Positions 1 to 5,890 of a stretch of DNA of 9,831 bases are shown here, in pieces (within the stretch, counting starts at the first letter, position 1; each line of letters begins with the position of its first letter). Location: NCBI GenBank assembly GCA_020631675.1, contig JAHDGT010000140.1:1-9831 (forward strand), given 5' to 3'. Source of the DNA: Bacteroidota bacterium (GTDB taxonomy: Bacteria; Bacteroidota; Bacteroidia; Chitinophagales; UBA2359). Below the pieces are notes generated by a model. It saw only the letters and a program-made list of their open reading frames with translations, had not been told where the DNA came from and made no database searches. Both the position numbers and the translations under genes were made by a program.

Positions 1-80
1 GTGCCGTCCCTTTGGGGCTTTTATATACCATTTACAACAGAGTAAGTAGCGGCGCTGCTTGCCTGCGCCTTTTTGCCGAA
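1..80. repeat. possible dispersed repeat fragment at the window edge
   Basis: This is non-coding sequence downstream of the small membrane-protein gene, and it runs off the window. A short hairpin can be formed by GTCCC-TTT-GGGGC at 6-18 (5 bp with one G-T pair). A GC-rich block follows at about 48-80 (GCGGCGCTGC, then GCCTTTTTGCCG). It resembles the short GC-rich hairpins scattered between genes in many Bacteroidota, but that rests on recall of the style of sequence, not on a match. Only one copy lies in this window, so repetitiveness is not shown. Confidence 0.25.
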
Positions 81-81
81 G

Positions 82-103
82 GGTGATCAGTAATAGGATC
101 ACC
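82..103 (-). terminator. perfect 7-bp inverted repeat at the end of the small membrane-protein gene
   Basis: GGTGATC at 82-88 is the exact reverse complement of GATCACC at 97-103, with an 8-base loop. The hairpin overlaps the TGA stop (99-101) of the leftward gene. No T-run follows on the minus strand (the next bases are CTTCGG), so it is not a canonical intrinsic terminator. It may only stabilise the 3' end. Confidence 0.25.
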
Positions 104-311
104 TCTTCTCTCTTTGCTTGTTCTTCATATTTTGAGTGGCGAAGACCAGCATGACTAAGAAGAAAAGGTGTAAAGCCACGAAAGAGTAGATCCAATTAGG
201 GAAGCCTGCGAAAGCAATTCTGGCATCGTTCAAATAGACGAACCACAAGGCTATACTCATTGCGAAAATGAATAAGAATAGGATGCTCCAGAAAATGTAA
301 TGTGCTTTCAT
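99..311 (-). CDS. small two-helix membrane protein, possible symporter small subunit
   Basis: This 70-residue protein has two predicted membrane helices, at roughly residues 5-27 and 40-60, joined by a short loop. A basic tail (KNKQREKR) follows and should face the cytoplasm. The second helix begins after a GFPNWIYS motif. A GFP-x-W/F-x-x-S stretch before the last helix, followed by a basic tail, resembles the small accessory subunits of sodium:solute symporters (YhdT/DUF997 or DUF4212 type). The similarity is weak and no symporter gene is visible, because the window ends 98 bp downstream. It lies 213 bp after the rapZ-like gene, with a structured repeat between them, so it is probably not in the same tight operon. 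It is a real gene judging by the clean membrane topology; the function is not established. Confidence 0.6.
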   Translation of the reverse strand: MKAHYIFWSILFLFIFAMSIALWFVYLNDARIAFAGFPNWIYSFVALHLFFLVMLVFATQNMKNKQREKR

Positions 312-346
312 TATTCAGGTACATTAAATACTTTATTGCGACTCTT

Positions 347-513
347 TGCGTGAGGGATAGTAGTGGTATTAAGGGTGCTGAATGGCGAGTGAGTGCGCCT
401 ATTGTGGGGGCGGCCCAGAGGTAGCCACCACAATGGGCAGCAACGAACCGACAGGCAGTGCGCTTAATAAGAACGGATAGCCCGACCCCGGAGCTTGCGG
501 AGGGGGCACGCCC
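347..513 (-). repeat. GC-rich structured intergenic element
   Basis: This block of about 167 bp fills most of the 213-bp gap between the rapZ-like gene and the small membrane gene, and is visibly richer in GC than its surroundings. Read on the minus strand it starts GGGCGTGCCC and continues through CTCCGGGGTCGGGCTATCCG to a CTATCCCTCACGCA-type end. It contains a clear stem: GCCTATTGTGG at 397-407 pairs with CCACAATGGGC at 428-438 (11 positions, one mismatch). A second weaker stem is possible around 486-506. The GGTCGGGCTATCCG start and the CTATCCCT-ACGCA end recall a family of dispersed intergenic sequences I associate with Bacteroidota. That is recall, not a search. Open frames across it are very likely fortuitous. 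Confidence 0.45.
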
Positions 514-524
514 TGAATAAAAGA

Positions 525-926
525 CTACCAATTCTCTTTTTCCAAGTGCTGCAATTCTACTTGAACACCCATAGTTGAAGATAGGTATTTACTGAGATTT
601 TCGGCACAATAGACCGAACGATGTCGCCCACCCGTACAGCCGAATTGGATGGACAGATGCGAAAACCCTCGCTCTTGGTATCGCTTCACACTTGGGGTGA
701 CCAAACGGATCACATCAGACAGAAAGTCTTGAATCCGGGATTTGGCTTCTAAGAAATCGATGACTTCTTGATCCAAGCCTGTTTGCTTTTTATAAGGTTC
801 ATAACGCCCGGGATTGTTCAAGGCCCTACAATCAAATACAAAACCTCCACCATGACCAGAGTCATCCTCAGGGAAGCCGTTTTTGTAGGAAAAGGAGCGT
901 ACTTGAATAGTTAATGAATTGGACAT
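525..926 (-). CDS. stand-alone RapZ C-terminal domain protein
   Basis: This 133-residue protein corresponds to the C-terminal half of RapZ (YvcJ family). It has the opening strand with FSYKNGFPEDDSG (residues 12-24), then VFDCRALNNPGRYEP, TGLDQEVIDFL, and the hallmark GCTGGRHRS at 96-104. The N-terminal P-loop kinase domain of full RapZ is absent, so this is a single-domain form. In E. coli the C-terminal domain of RapZ binds glucosamine-6-phosphate and the sRNA GlmZ. In Bacteroidota such domains are commonly fused to, or next to, an APH-type kinase, suggesting a role in amino-sugar sensing or metabolism. Here the likely partner (4712-5836) is about 3.8 kb upstream on the same strand. The ATG at 926 has no clear SD. 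The assignment of the domain is firm; its function here is inferred. Confidence 0.88.
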   Translation of the reverse strand: MSNSLTIQVRSFSYKNGFPEDDSGHGGGFVFDCRALNNPGRYEPYKKQTGLDQEVIDFLEAKSRIQDFLSDVIRLVTPSVKRYQERGFSHLSIQFGCTGGRHRSVYCAENLSKYLSSTMGVQVELQHLEKENW

Positions 927-950
927 GAACTATATTTAGGTATATTTTTG
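919..950 (+). promoter_or_regulatory. Bacteroidota-type promoter for the toxin-antitoxin pair
   Basis: TTG at 919-921 and TATTTTTG at 943-950 fit the Bacteroidota consensus (TTG near -33, TAnnTTTG near -7) with a 21-base gap. Transcription would start near 957, giving a leader of about 36 bases before the ATG at 993. The -33 element lies inside the first codons of the divergent rapZ-like gene, so the two transcription units share control DNA. Confidence 0.5.
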
Positions 951-992
951 TTTATGGAGTAGTTGATTGAACGGGTGTAAAGATAAAAATCT

Positions 993-1235
993 ATGAAACA
1001 CTGGAAACATTACATAGTAACTGACACTAAGGTGCTGAATGGTAAGCCATATGTAAAAGGGACAAGACTTTCGGTTGAGTTTTTAATCGGACGATTTGCC
1101 GATGGTTGGAATGATAGGGATGTGCTCGAAAACTATCCTAGCTTGACAACAGAAGGCTTGACCGCTGTTTTTGCATTTGTGAAAGAATGTTTGTCTGATA
1201 ATATTTTTCATTCACCTATAGAGAAAAGAGCTTAA
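993..1235 (+). CDS. DUF433 family antitoxin
   Basis: This 80-residue protein has the DUF433 pattern: an N-terminal strand (HYIVTDTKVLNGKPYVKGTRLSV, residues 5-27, with the conserved G-KP-VKGTR-V core) followed by helices containing F-DG-N-RDVLENYPSLT. DUF433 proteins have a winged-helix-like DNA-binding fold and are usually the first gene of a pair with a DUF5615 PIN-like protein. As expected, its TAA overlaps the next ATG by one base (TAATG at 1233-1237), giving translational coupling. It probably neutralises the downstream toxin and represses its own promoter (919-950). The short protein ends in a basic tail. The family call is confident; antitoxin activity is inferred from the family and the gene arrangement. 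Confidence 0.85.
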   Translation: MKHWKHYIVTDTKVLNGKPYVKGTRLSVEFLIGRFADGWNDRDVLENYPSLTTEGLTAVFAFVKECLSDNIFHSPIEKRA

Positions 1236-1594
1236 TGTCCTCTGTGAAGTTTTTAGCCGATGAAAACTATGCTTTTAGCAGCTTTAAGCTGCTTTTAAAG
1301 ACAGGTATTGATATAAAGCATATTTCAGAAATTCGATCTGGTATAGAAGATGCGGAGGTTTTAGAAATCGCCATCAAAGAAGATAGGGTCATACTTACAT
1401 TTGATAGCGATTTTGGAGAATTGGTTTTTAAAAAGGGTATGCGACCAATTGGTGTTGTCTATTATAGATTATCCTCCTACAGTCCTAAGCAACCCGCAGA
1501 AATTTTACTTAAACTAATGAATAAAGAGGATATGAAATTTACAGGTTACTTTACAGTAATAGCAGAAGATCAAATACGCCAAAGAACTTACTAA
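1235..1594 (+). CDS. DUF5615 PIN-like toxin
   Basis: This 119-residue protein matches the DUF5615/Mut7-C-like PIN-fold family. Acidic residues expected at a metal-dependent nuclease site are present: D9-E10 in LADEN near the N-terminus, D39 in GIEDAEVLEIA, and D57/D59 in TFDSDFGELV. This is the usual D...D...DxDF arrangement of the family. The length is typical and no truncation is seen. It starts within the stop codon of the DUF433 antitoxin gene, the standard order for this module. It ends 5 bp before the stop of the convergent LURP-like gene at 1600, with no evident terminator in between, so overlapping 3' transcripts are likely. RNase toxicity is inferred; some members of this family have not been shown to be toxic. 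Confidence 0.83.
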   Translation: MSSVKFLADENYAFSSFKLLLKTGIDIKHISEIRSGIEDAEVLEIAIKEDRVILTFDSDFGELVFKKGMRPIGVVYYRLSSYSPKQPAEILLKLMNKEDMKFTGYFTVIAEDQIRQRTY

Positions 1595-1599
1595 CCCAC

Positions 1600-2196
1600 C
1601 TATCCTCTAGATCTTTCTAGTAACAACATCATCATTAAACCCAGTAATACCCGATCGTCGTCATCCGCATCCAGATCGCCAACTTGGGTAAGTTCAAAGT
1701 CTCTGCCGAAGAAAGAGGCTTGTTTTTTAATTTGCACCACTTCTTTACCGCTCACATTTCTGACGGTATAAGAAGGGTTGAAAAAGTAGCCGGTTAACAT
1801 ACCAAGGATCGGTATTTCACCTAATAAGGAGTCAAAGACCTTTGTCCAGGCATTATCTTCATTGATGGTGTATTGGTGCTTTTCGTTTTCATCGATGATC
1901 TGGTATTCCGCTTTCCAGATGGAACGCCAGCCTTTACGTACCACTTTACCGAATTCAATACCTTGATTGTCAAAAAAGGAGTAAGCAGCGGAGAAATCTA
2001 ACCATCGATCCGCTTTGATTTTATAGACTACTTCCGATTGAGTATCGTCGGTATAAATGGAGATGTCTTCTTTGAGCTTGAAGAGCTTTTGTTTGACGTA
2101 GGCAATGGTATCTCCATCGGCATCTTTGGCCGTGAAGTCATTGGAGAAAGTAAAGATCTTGAATTGGAATTGGACCGGGAACTTGATGTGTTGCAT
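1600..2196 (-). CDS. LURP-one-related/scramblase-like protein
   Basis: This protein of about 198 residues has the tubby-like beta-barrel pattern of LURP-one-related and phospholipid-scramblase-like proteins: short alternating strands such as FKIFTFSNDFTAKDADGDTI near residue 12, IAYVKQKLFKLKEDISIYTD, VVYKIKADRWLDFSAAYSF and YTVRNVSGKEVVQIKKQ. It ends in an acidic run (DLDADDDD, about 174-181) followed by a hydrophobic segment (VLLGLMMMLLLE), as is common in this family. I chose the ATG at 2196, because starting at 2250 would add an 18-residue extension unlike the family N-terminus. The gene follows the SCO gene by 57 bp on the same strand and could be the last gene of that operon. Its cellular role is unknown; lipid or membrane association is a guess from the fold. 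Confidence 0.72.
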   Translation of the reverse strand: MQHIKFPVQFQFKIFTFSNDFTAKDADGDTIAYVKQKLFKLKEDISIYTDDTQSEVVYKIKADRWLDFSAAYSFFDNQGIEFGKVVRKGWRSIWKAEYQIIDENEKHQYTINEDNAWTKVFDSLLGEIPILGMLTGYFFNPSYTVRNVSGKEVVQIKKQASFFGRDFELTQVGDLDADDDDRVLLGLMMMLLLERSRG

Positions 2197-2253
2197 GTTT
2201 GAAAGACAATAAGTGGATGAGAGCAATATCAATACGTTGATTCTAAACAAAAA

Positions 2254-2928
2254 TTAGCTTGTAGCTTGTTTTTTTAAGGTTTTGATGTCTGCTATCAACT
2301 GATGTATCGCTGTTTTATTTAGTCCGTTATAGATACCTCTAATATGACGATTTTTATCGACCAAGACAAAGTTTTCAGTATGTAAAAAATCATCAGGGCC
2401 TTTTTTTGTACCCATATTCTCTTCAACAAAGTAGTCTTTTCTACCAAGTTTGTAGATAAGCTGTCTGTCACCAGTTACCAAGTGCCATTTATTGGGTTTT
2501 ACACCTTTCGCCTTTGCATAAGCATTAAGTATGGCAGGTGTATCCGTTTCAGGTGTTACGGAATGAGAAAGGAGTAACACATCATCATCATTTAAAAATT
2601 CATCTTGAACTAATTTCATGTTTTCTGTCATTTGTGGGCAAATCCCTGGACAAGTTGTAAAGAAGAAGTCTGTGACATAAATTTTATTCTCAAAGGTTTT
2701 TTCTGTAATATTTTCTCCAAACTGATTGATGAGTTGGAATGCTGAGATTTGATGAAATGTCATTAAGTCTTCGGAATTTGACTCCAACCAATTAGGTGTG
2801 AATTCCGCACTCTTATAATAAGGAAGGTGTTCAACTCTGCTGTTTTTTTGATGTTGTTCAGAACTTACTTCCTTACAACAAGTGAGTAAAAGTAGTAGCA
2901 TGAGAAAGAACACCTTATCAATCAGCAT
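2254..2928 (-). CDS. SCO1/SenC family lipoprotein
   Basis: This 224-residue SCO1/SenC/PrrC-type thioredoxin-fold protein carries the copper-site signature: CPGIC at residues 93-97 within FFFTTCPGICPQM, plus a conserved histidine at 183 (FLHTENFVLVD). SCO proteins deliver copper to, or reduce thiols of, the CuA site of cytochrome oxidase; other members act in redox or copper homeostasis. The N-terminus is a lipoprotein signal (hydrophobic residues 6-15, Cys17 or Cys18), so it should sit in the envelope. I chose the ATG at 2928, not 3066, because it begins the signal peptide and overlaps the previous gene's end by 11 bases (ATGCTGATTGA), a coupling arrangement. No cytochrome oxidase gene is nearby, so the target may differ from CuA. 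Confidence 0.88.
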   Translation of the reverse strand: MLIDKVFFLMLLLLLTCCKEVSSEQHQKNSRVEHLPYYKSAEFTPNWLESNSEDLMTFHQISAFQLINQFGENITEKTFENKIYVTDFFFTTCPGICPQMTENMKLVQDEFLNDDDVLLLSHSVTPETDTPAILNAYAKAKGVKPNKWHLVTGDRQLIYKLGRKDYFVEENMGTKKGPDDFLHTENFVLVDKNRHIRGIYNGLNKTAIHQLIADIKTLKKQATS

Positions 2929-3556
2929 ATTGTATTTCCTCTTCTGACAATTCATAGCAAAGTTTTGAGCGTTTAAGTCCGAATATGCGACCGTTTTTTG
3001 CTTCATAGTTATTATATATTTTTCCGTTTTCTCGCCAGGCTTGTTGCATGCCCACTTCCATTCCATCTACTAAATGTAGTTTTTTGAAAAGTGCTCCGCT
3101 TCTATACCAGTACCACTGGGTTCCATTTAGCTTGCCATTTTCATAGTTTTGTTTGGAACGGATCTGGCCATCGCTCCACCAACTTTTCGAGATACCTTCT
3201 CTTTTCCCATTTTGATAAAAGGCTACAAAACTCAAAGTATCATTTGGGAACCATTTTTTAAATGTCCCGTGTTTTTTGCCGTTTAGGTAAGTAATAGTAT
3301 GAGCTATGCCCCCATGCTCATACTGCTTGTAGGCAACACCATTAAAAGGAGCATTCAAATAATAGACAAGCCCTAATTCTGCTTTGGACACAAGTTGATC
3401 CTCTGATACTTTGATAGCTGAGTAAGTTGAGCGATCATTTGTAAGAGAGTCACTTTTTTCAGTTTCTACAGAATTAGGGCTTGCGCAACTATTGATAAAG
3501 AAAAAAATTATCAATAAAAAAGTGAATTGATAACAGACCGCATCACTGAATCGCAT
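2918..3556 (-). CDS. MORN-repeat lipoprotein
   Basis: This 212-residue predicted lipoprotein has a hydrophobic stretch FTFLLIIFFF followed by INSC, giving Cys24 as the lipidation site. A low-complexity linker is followed by about five MORN-variant repeats over residues 65-195, each of the type Y-NGK-hG--k-w-x-nG (for example YLNGKKHGTFKKW, FYQNGKREGISKSW, YENGKLNGTQWYWY). Databases often label such proteins 'YwqK family antitoxin', but the lipobox and the operon argue against a toxin-antitoxin role; an extracytoplasmic scaffold or binding protein is more plausible. The ATG at 3556 sits within the end of the YHYH gene (14-base overlap) and its own stop overlaps the SCO start, so all three are translationally coupled. 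The ligand is unknown. Confidence 0.75.
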   Translation of the reverse strand: MRFSDAVCYQFTFLLIIFFFINSCASPNSVETEKSDSLTNDRSTYSAIKVSEDQLVSKAELGLVYYLNAPFNGVAYKQYEHGGIAHTITYLNGKKHGTFKKWFPNDTLSFVAFYQNGKREGISKSWWSDGQIRSKQNYENGKLNGTQWYWYRSGALFKKLHLVDGMEVGMQQAWRENGKIYNNYEAKNGRIFGLKRSKLCYELSEEEIQYAD

Positions 3557-4412
3557 TAGGTGTACCTTGATAGTCTCCAGGGAAAATGATATAGTATTGC
3601 CCAGCGTAGGCTTCATTTTGAATATGATAGTGATATTCTCCATCAGTATTGTGCTGTGTTGTGGAGATATGTCCTCCAGAAGCATCTAAATCCGTTGGAT
3701 AGTTGCCAGTAGAATGACATTTGCGACCATATATGAAAAAGCCATCTGATATGATACCAATGAGCTTATCGTCATCTGTAGACCAAGCGTGGGGCTCAAG
3801 GTGGTAGTGATAGCTTTGTGGACCCGTATGCCCCGCAGTGAAATCTAAAGATGGCAAAGCGTTATCAATTGGGATGCCAGGTCCTTCTTCATCGTTGTAA
3901 ATCATAGACCCACTTATGGCAAAACCAATAGGGCCAAGACCAGTGGCCGTTGAATTGGAAGCCAAGCTAGGCACAGTGGGCACTGTTAATGTGTAAGATC
4001 CATTGAAATCATCGATGAAGCCTGGAGCCATAGAAGCATATGAGGTAACCGTTGGTTCAATATCCAAGGGGTGTCCATCTGACCAATAAGGCGAGTTGTG
4101 ATTAGGTAGACCGTCAGTTTCTATGACGACATCACTGCCATCCAAGTAGATGTTGAAGCTTTCTTGGTCAAAGGCTTCAAAAGCAGCATGTAGGCTAGGG
4201 ACATCAGCCACACTATCGTCCTCATCTGTATTGTTGGAAACAAAGCCATCAGGTTGTTCACAGGATTCTTGACTCACATTTGAATCACCAAGTCCGTCTT
4301 GATCGGCATCTTGATACCAGACTGTAGTTATACACTCTTCATCATTACAGGCGGTAGTCATAGCGATCATAAAGCAGAAGAACAATAAAAAGAAAGTACT
4401 CAGATTTTTCAT
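3543..4412 (-). CDS. YHYH-domain lipoprotein with a MopE-like motif
   Basis: This 289-residue protein starts with a lipoprotein signal (MKNLSTFFLLFFCFMIAMTTAC, lipid Cys22) and acidic residues at +3 to +5 (CNDEE), as in surface-exported Bacteroidota lipoproteins. Residues 33-67 form a DADQDGLGD...NNTDEDDS motif, the putative metal-binding MopE/thrombospondin-3-like repeat. The YHYH domain follows: GLPNHNSPYW near 101-110, YHYH at 201-204 (followed by H208), GFFIYGRKC near 224-232, and a second YHYH at 260-263. The paired His motifs suggest metal binding; the biochemical role of the family is unknown. It is the first gene of an operon with the MORN and SCO genes and its start is only 31 bp from a MITE-like palindrome. 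No SD is visible; the minus strand reads ACCTCCAAATG. Confidence 0.82.
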   Translation of the reverse strand: MKNLSTFFLLFFCFMIAMTTACNDEECITTVWYQDADQDGLGDSNVSQESCEQPDGFVSNNTDEDDSVADVPSLHAAFEAFDQESFNIYLDGSDVVIETDGLPNHNSPYWSDGHPLDIEPTVTSYASMAPGFIDDFNGSYTLTVPTVPSLASNSTATGLGPIGFAISGSMIYNDEEGPGIPIDNALPSLDFTAGHTGPQSYHYHLEPHAWSTDDDKLIGIISDGFFIYGRKCHSTGNYPTDLDASGGHISTTQHNTDGEYHYHIQNEAYAGQYYIIFPGDYQGTPNAIQ

Positions 4413-4443
4413 TTGGAGGTTTTTTTGGTTATTGGGTTACTAA

Positions 4444-4603
4444 GAGGTAGTTTAAAGTTTCTTCAATGGGCTGCAAATTCGTCTTTTCAGCGCTGTTTTC
4501 GCCTTTTTCTCCCGCCGTAGCGCTGCTATGCCGCTCAAAAAACGCTTCAACAGCACTAAAAATCCTGATTTTTCGCCAGCATCAAGAAACTTTAAAGCAC
4601 CTC
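4444..4603. repeat. MITE-like imperfect palindrome of about 160 bp
   Basis: The ends are 20-bp inverted repeats with two mismatches: GAGGTAGTTTAAAGTTTCTT at 4444-4463 and AAGAAACTTTAAAGCACCTC at 4584-4603. The interior continues to pair imperfectly to a centre near 4520, where GTAGC and GCTAT close a small loop. TAA occurs on both outer flanks (4441-4443 and 4604-4606), as expected of a 3-bp target duplication. No protein is encoded. It fills most of the 299-bp gap between the YHYH gene and the kinase gene, so it lies in the presumed control region of the YHYH operon. A non-autonomous transposable element is the most likely explanation; a large structured RNA is the alternative. Copy number cannot be judged from one window. 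Confidence 0.6.
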
Positions 4604-4694
4604 TAATTCATTAGACAAGTTGAGAACATCATTTATTCTCTTACAGAGATATTTTTTACAACTTTTCTCAACCTAAGGTAGCATATAGATAGAA

Positions 4695-4713
4695 AATACT
4701 TTAACAAAGTACT
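4695..4713 (-). terminator. possible weak terminator after the kinase gene
   Basis: On the minus strand AGTACTTT-GTT-AAAGTATT forms an 8-bp stem (one G-T pair) overlapping the TAG stop of the kinase gene, followed by a short T-rich stretch (TTCTATC). It is AU-rich and weak, but correctly placed to end the smc-kinase transcript. No other hairpin with a T-run was seen before the next gene. Confidence 0.3.
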
Positions 4714-5836
4714 ATTTGATCTGATTAAATAAGTCTTTTTGGTCAGATAATAAACTCCTAAAAAGCTCTAAATCATATTTAACTATTTGTCCTAATACAG
4801 ATTTCAATTCCGGCAATTCCAAAGGCAAAATATTGTAGTCTAACCACCATGCTACATTATCCATGGCAGGAGGGATGCTTTCAATAAAGTGTTTCTTTCT
4901 TTCAAACAAGCCTCTGAAGCCATACGCCCCTAAAACTTGGCAAAAGCGGATCAACAGACAAGCCCAGATGTGTTTGTAGGGGTATTTGATGTGTACGTTT
5001 GCTGCTTCACTTAATACTTCGTTGTAGTACACCAGTAGCTCTGTTCGATTCTCTTCTGTTAAGCGCGCTTTGGCTTGAAAAAGCAGCGATACCGCATCAT
5101 AAAAAGGCGTGCCCTGTCTGCCACCTTGGTAGTCAATGAATGTGAGCTGAGTTTTACTTGGTTCTTCTGCTTTATCTAAAAGAATATTGCGAGCTTGAAA
5201 GTCGCGATACATGAAAAAAGGAATGGGCAATTGGTGAATGAGGTCCAATAGAAAATCAGCTAATGCTTCAAAGTCATTTTCTAAGGCTTCTTCACTATAG
5301 GAGATGCCCAAAGGTTTGGCGAAATAATACTTGAAGTATTGTAGGTCCCAAAGAATGGCTCGTTTATCAAAAGCTGCTCTGGGATAAGAGCGAGAGAAAT
5401 CCAGTTCTTTGGCCGCTTGTACTTGAAAGTGCGCCAACTGCTGCAGTGCTTTTTTGTAGAGTGCTTTAGAAAATGGGGGTAGGTCTGTATCAGAGGTTAG
5501 GTTTTCTTTTCTCTCTTTTAGCAGAAAAGTAAGTAAAGCCGTTTCTCCTTTATCCTCTTGGATGTAATAAGGTTCGTCAGCATTGTAGTATAAGAGATGA
5601 GGTACGGCTAATTCTTTTTTATGAAAATGCTCGCTTAAATAGAAGAAAGTGTTGCGCTGTGCTTCATTCGCATCATAAGTGCCAATAAAGCTATTGTCAG
5701 TCACATCTTTAATACGGAAATACAGTCGGGCAGAGCCTTCAGGGGTTAAGGGGGTGATGGATTTAAAGTCGTTTTTAGCAATGCGCTCAAATCGCTCAAT
5801 TATTGACTGGGATATGTGCTCTATATTTGGATTCAT
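4712..5836 (-). CDS. APH-type sugar kinase (AmgK-like family)
   Basis: This 374-residue protein has the aminoglycoside-phosphotransferase/choline-kinase fold. The catalytic loop is YRDFQARN at 210-217 (D212 the likely base, N217 a metal ligand). The metal-binding aspartate D235 lies in FIDYQGGRQGTPFYD at 233-247. The usual first His of HxD is replaced by Tyr, as I recall for the Bacteroidota branch of this family. Near residue 32 is a PEGSARLYFRI stretch in the nucleotide-binding lobe. Related enzymes phosphorylate N-acetylmuramate/N-acetylglucosamine (AmgK) in wall recycling; in Bacteroidota such kinases are often fused to, or adjacent to, a RapZ C-terminal domain. That partner is at 525-926, 3.8 kb away. 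It starts 54 bp after the smc stop, probably co-transcribed. The substrate is not proven, and antibiotic resistance is unlikely. Confidence 0.8.
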   Translation of the reverse strand: MNPNIEHISQSIIERFERIAKNDFKSITPLTPEGSARLYFRIKDVTDNSFIGTYDANEAQRNTFFYLSEHFHKKELAVPHLLYYNADEPYYIQEDKGETALLTFLLKERKENLTSDTDLPPFSKALYKKALQQLAHFQVQAAKELDFSRSYPRAAFDKRAILWDLQYFKYYFAKPLGISYSEEALENDFEALADFLLDLIHQLPIPFFMYRDFQARNILLDKAEEPSKTQLTFIDYQGGRQGTPFYDAVSLLFQAKARLTEENRTELLVYYNEVLSEAANVHIKYPYKHIWACLLIRFCQVLGAYGFRGLFERKKHFIESIPPAMDNVAWWLDYNILPLELPELKSVLGQIVKYDLELFRSLLSDQKDLFNQIK

Positions 5837-5890
5837 TGCGTAATAAAAATCCGTGTTATCCGTAAATCCTTAAACTGCCTCTCAGATAAA

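Noticed and set aside
196..531. Minus-strand open frame of 111 codons across the GC-rich repeat
   Set aside because: It overlaps the small membrane gene and the structured repeat, and its product is low-complexity with no recognisable domain; it is a by-product of the repeat.
1607..1620. CTAGA-TCTT-TCTAG hairpin as terminator between the convergent genes
   Set aside because: It has only a 5-bp stem, lies inside the LURP-like coding end and has no T-run of the expected kind.
2918..3556. Reading the MORN protein as a YwqK-type antitoxin
   Set aside because: It has a lipoprotein signal and sits between two other envelope lipoproteins, with no toxin gene beside it.
4712..5836. Aminoglycoside-resistance gene
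   Set aside because: The fold is shared, but the YRDFQARN loop, its place behind smc and the RapZ partner point to a housekeeping sugar kinase.
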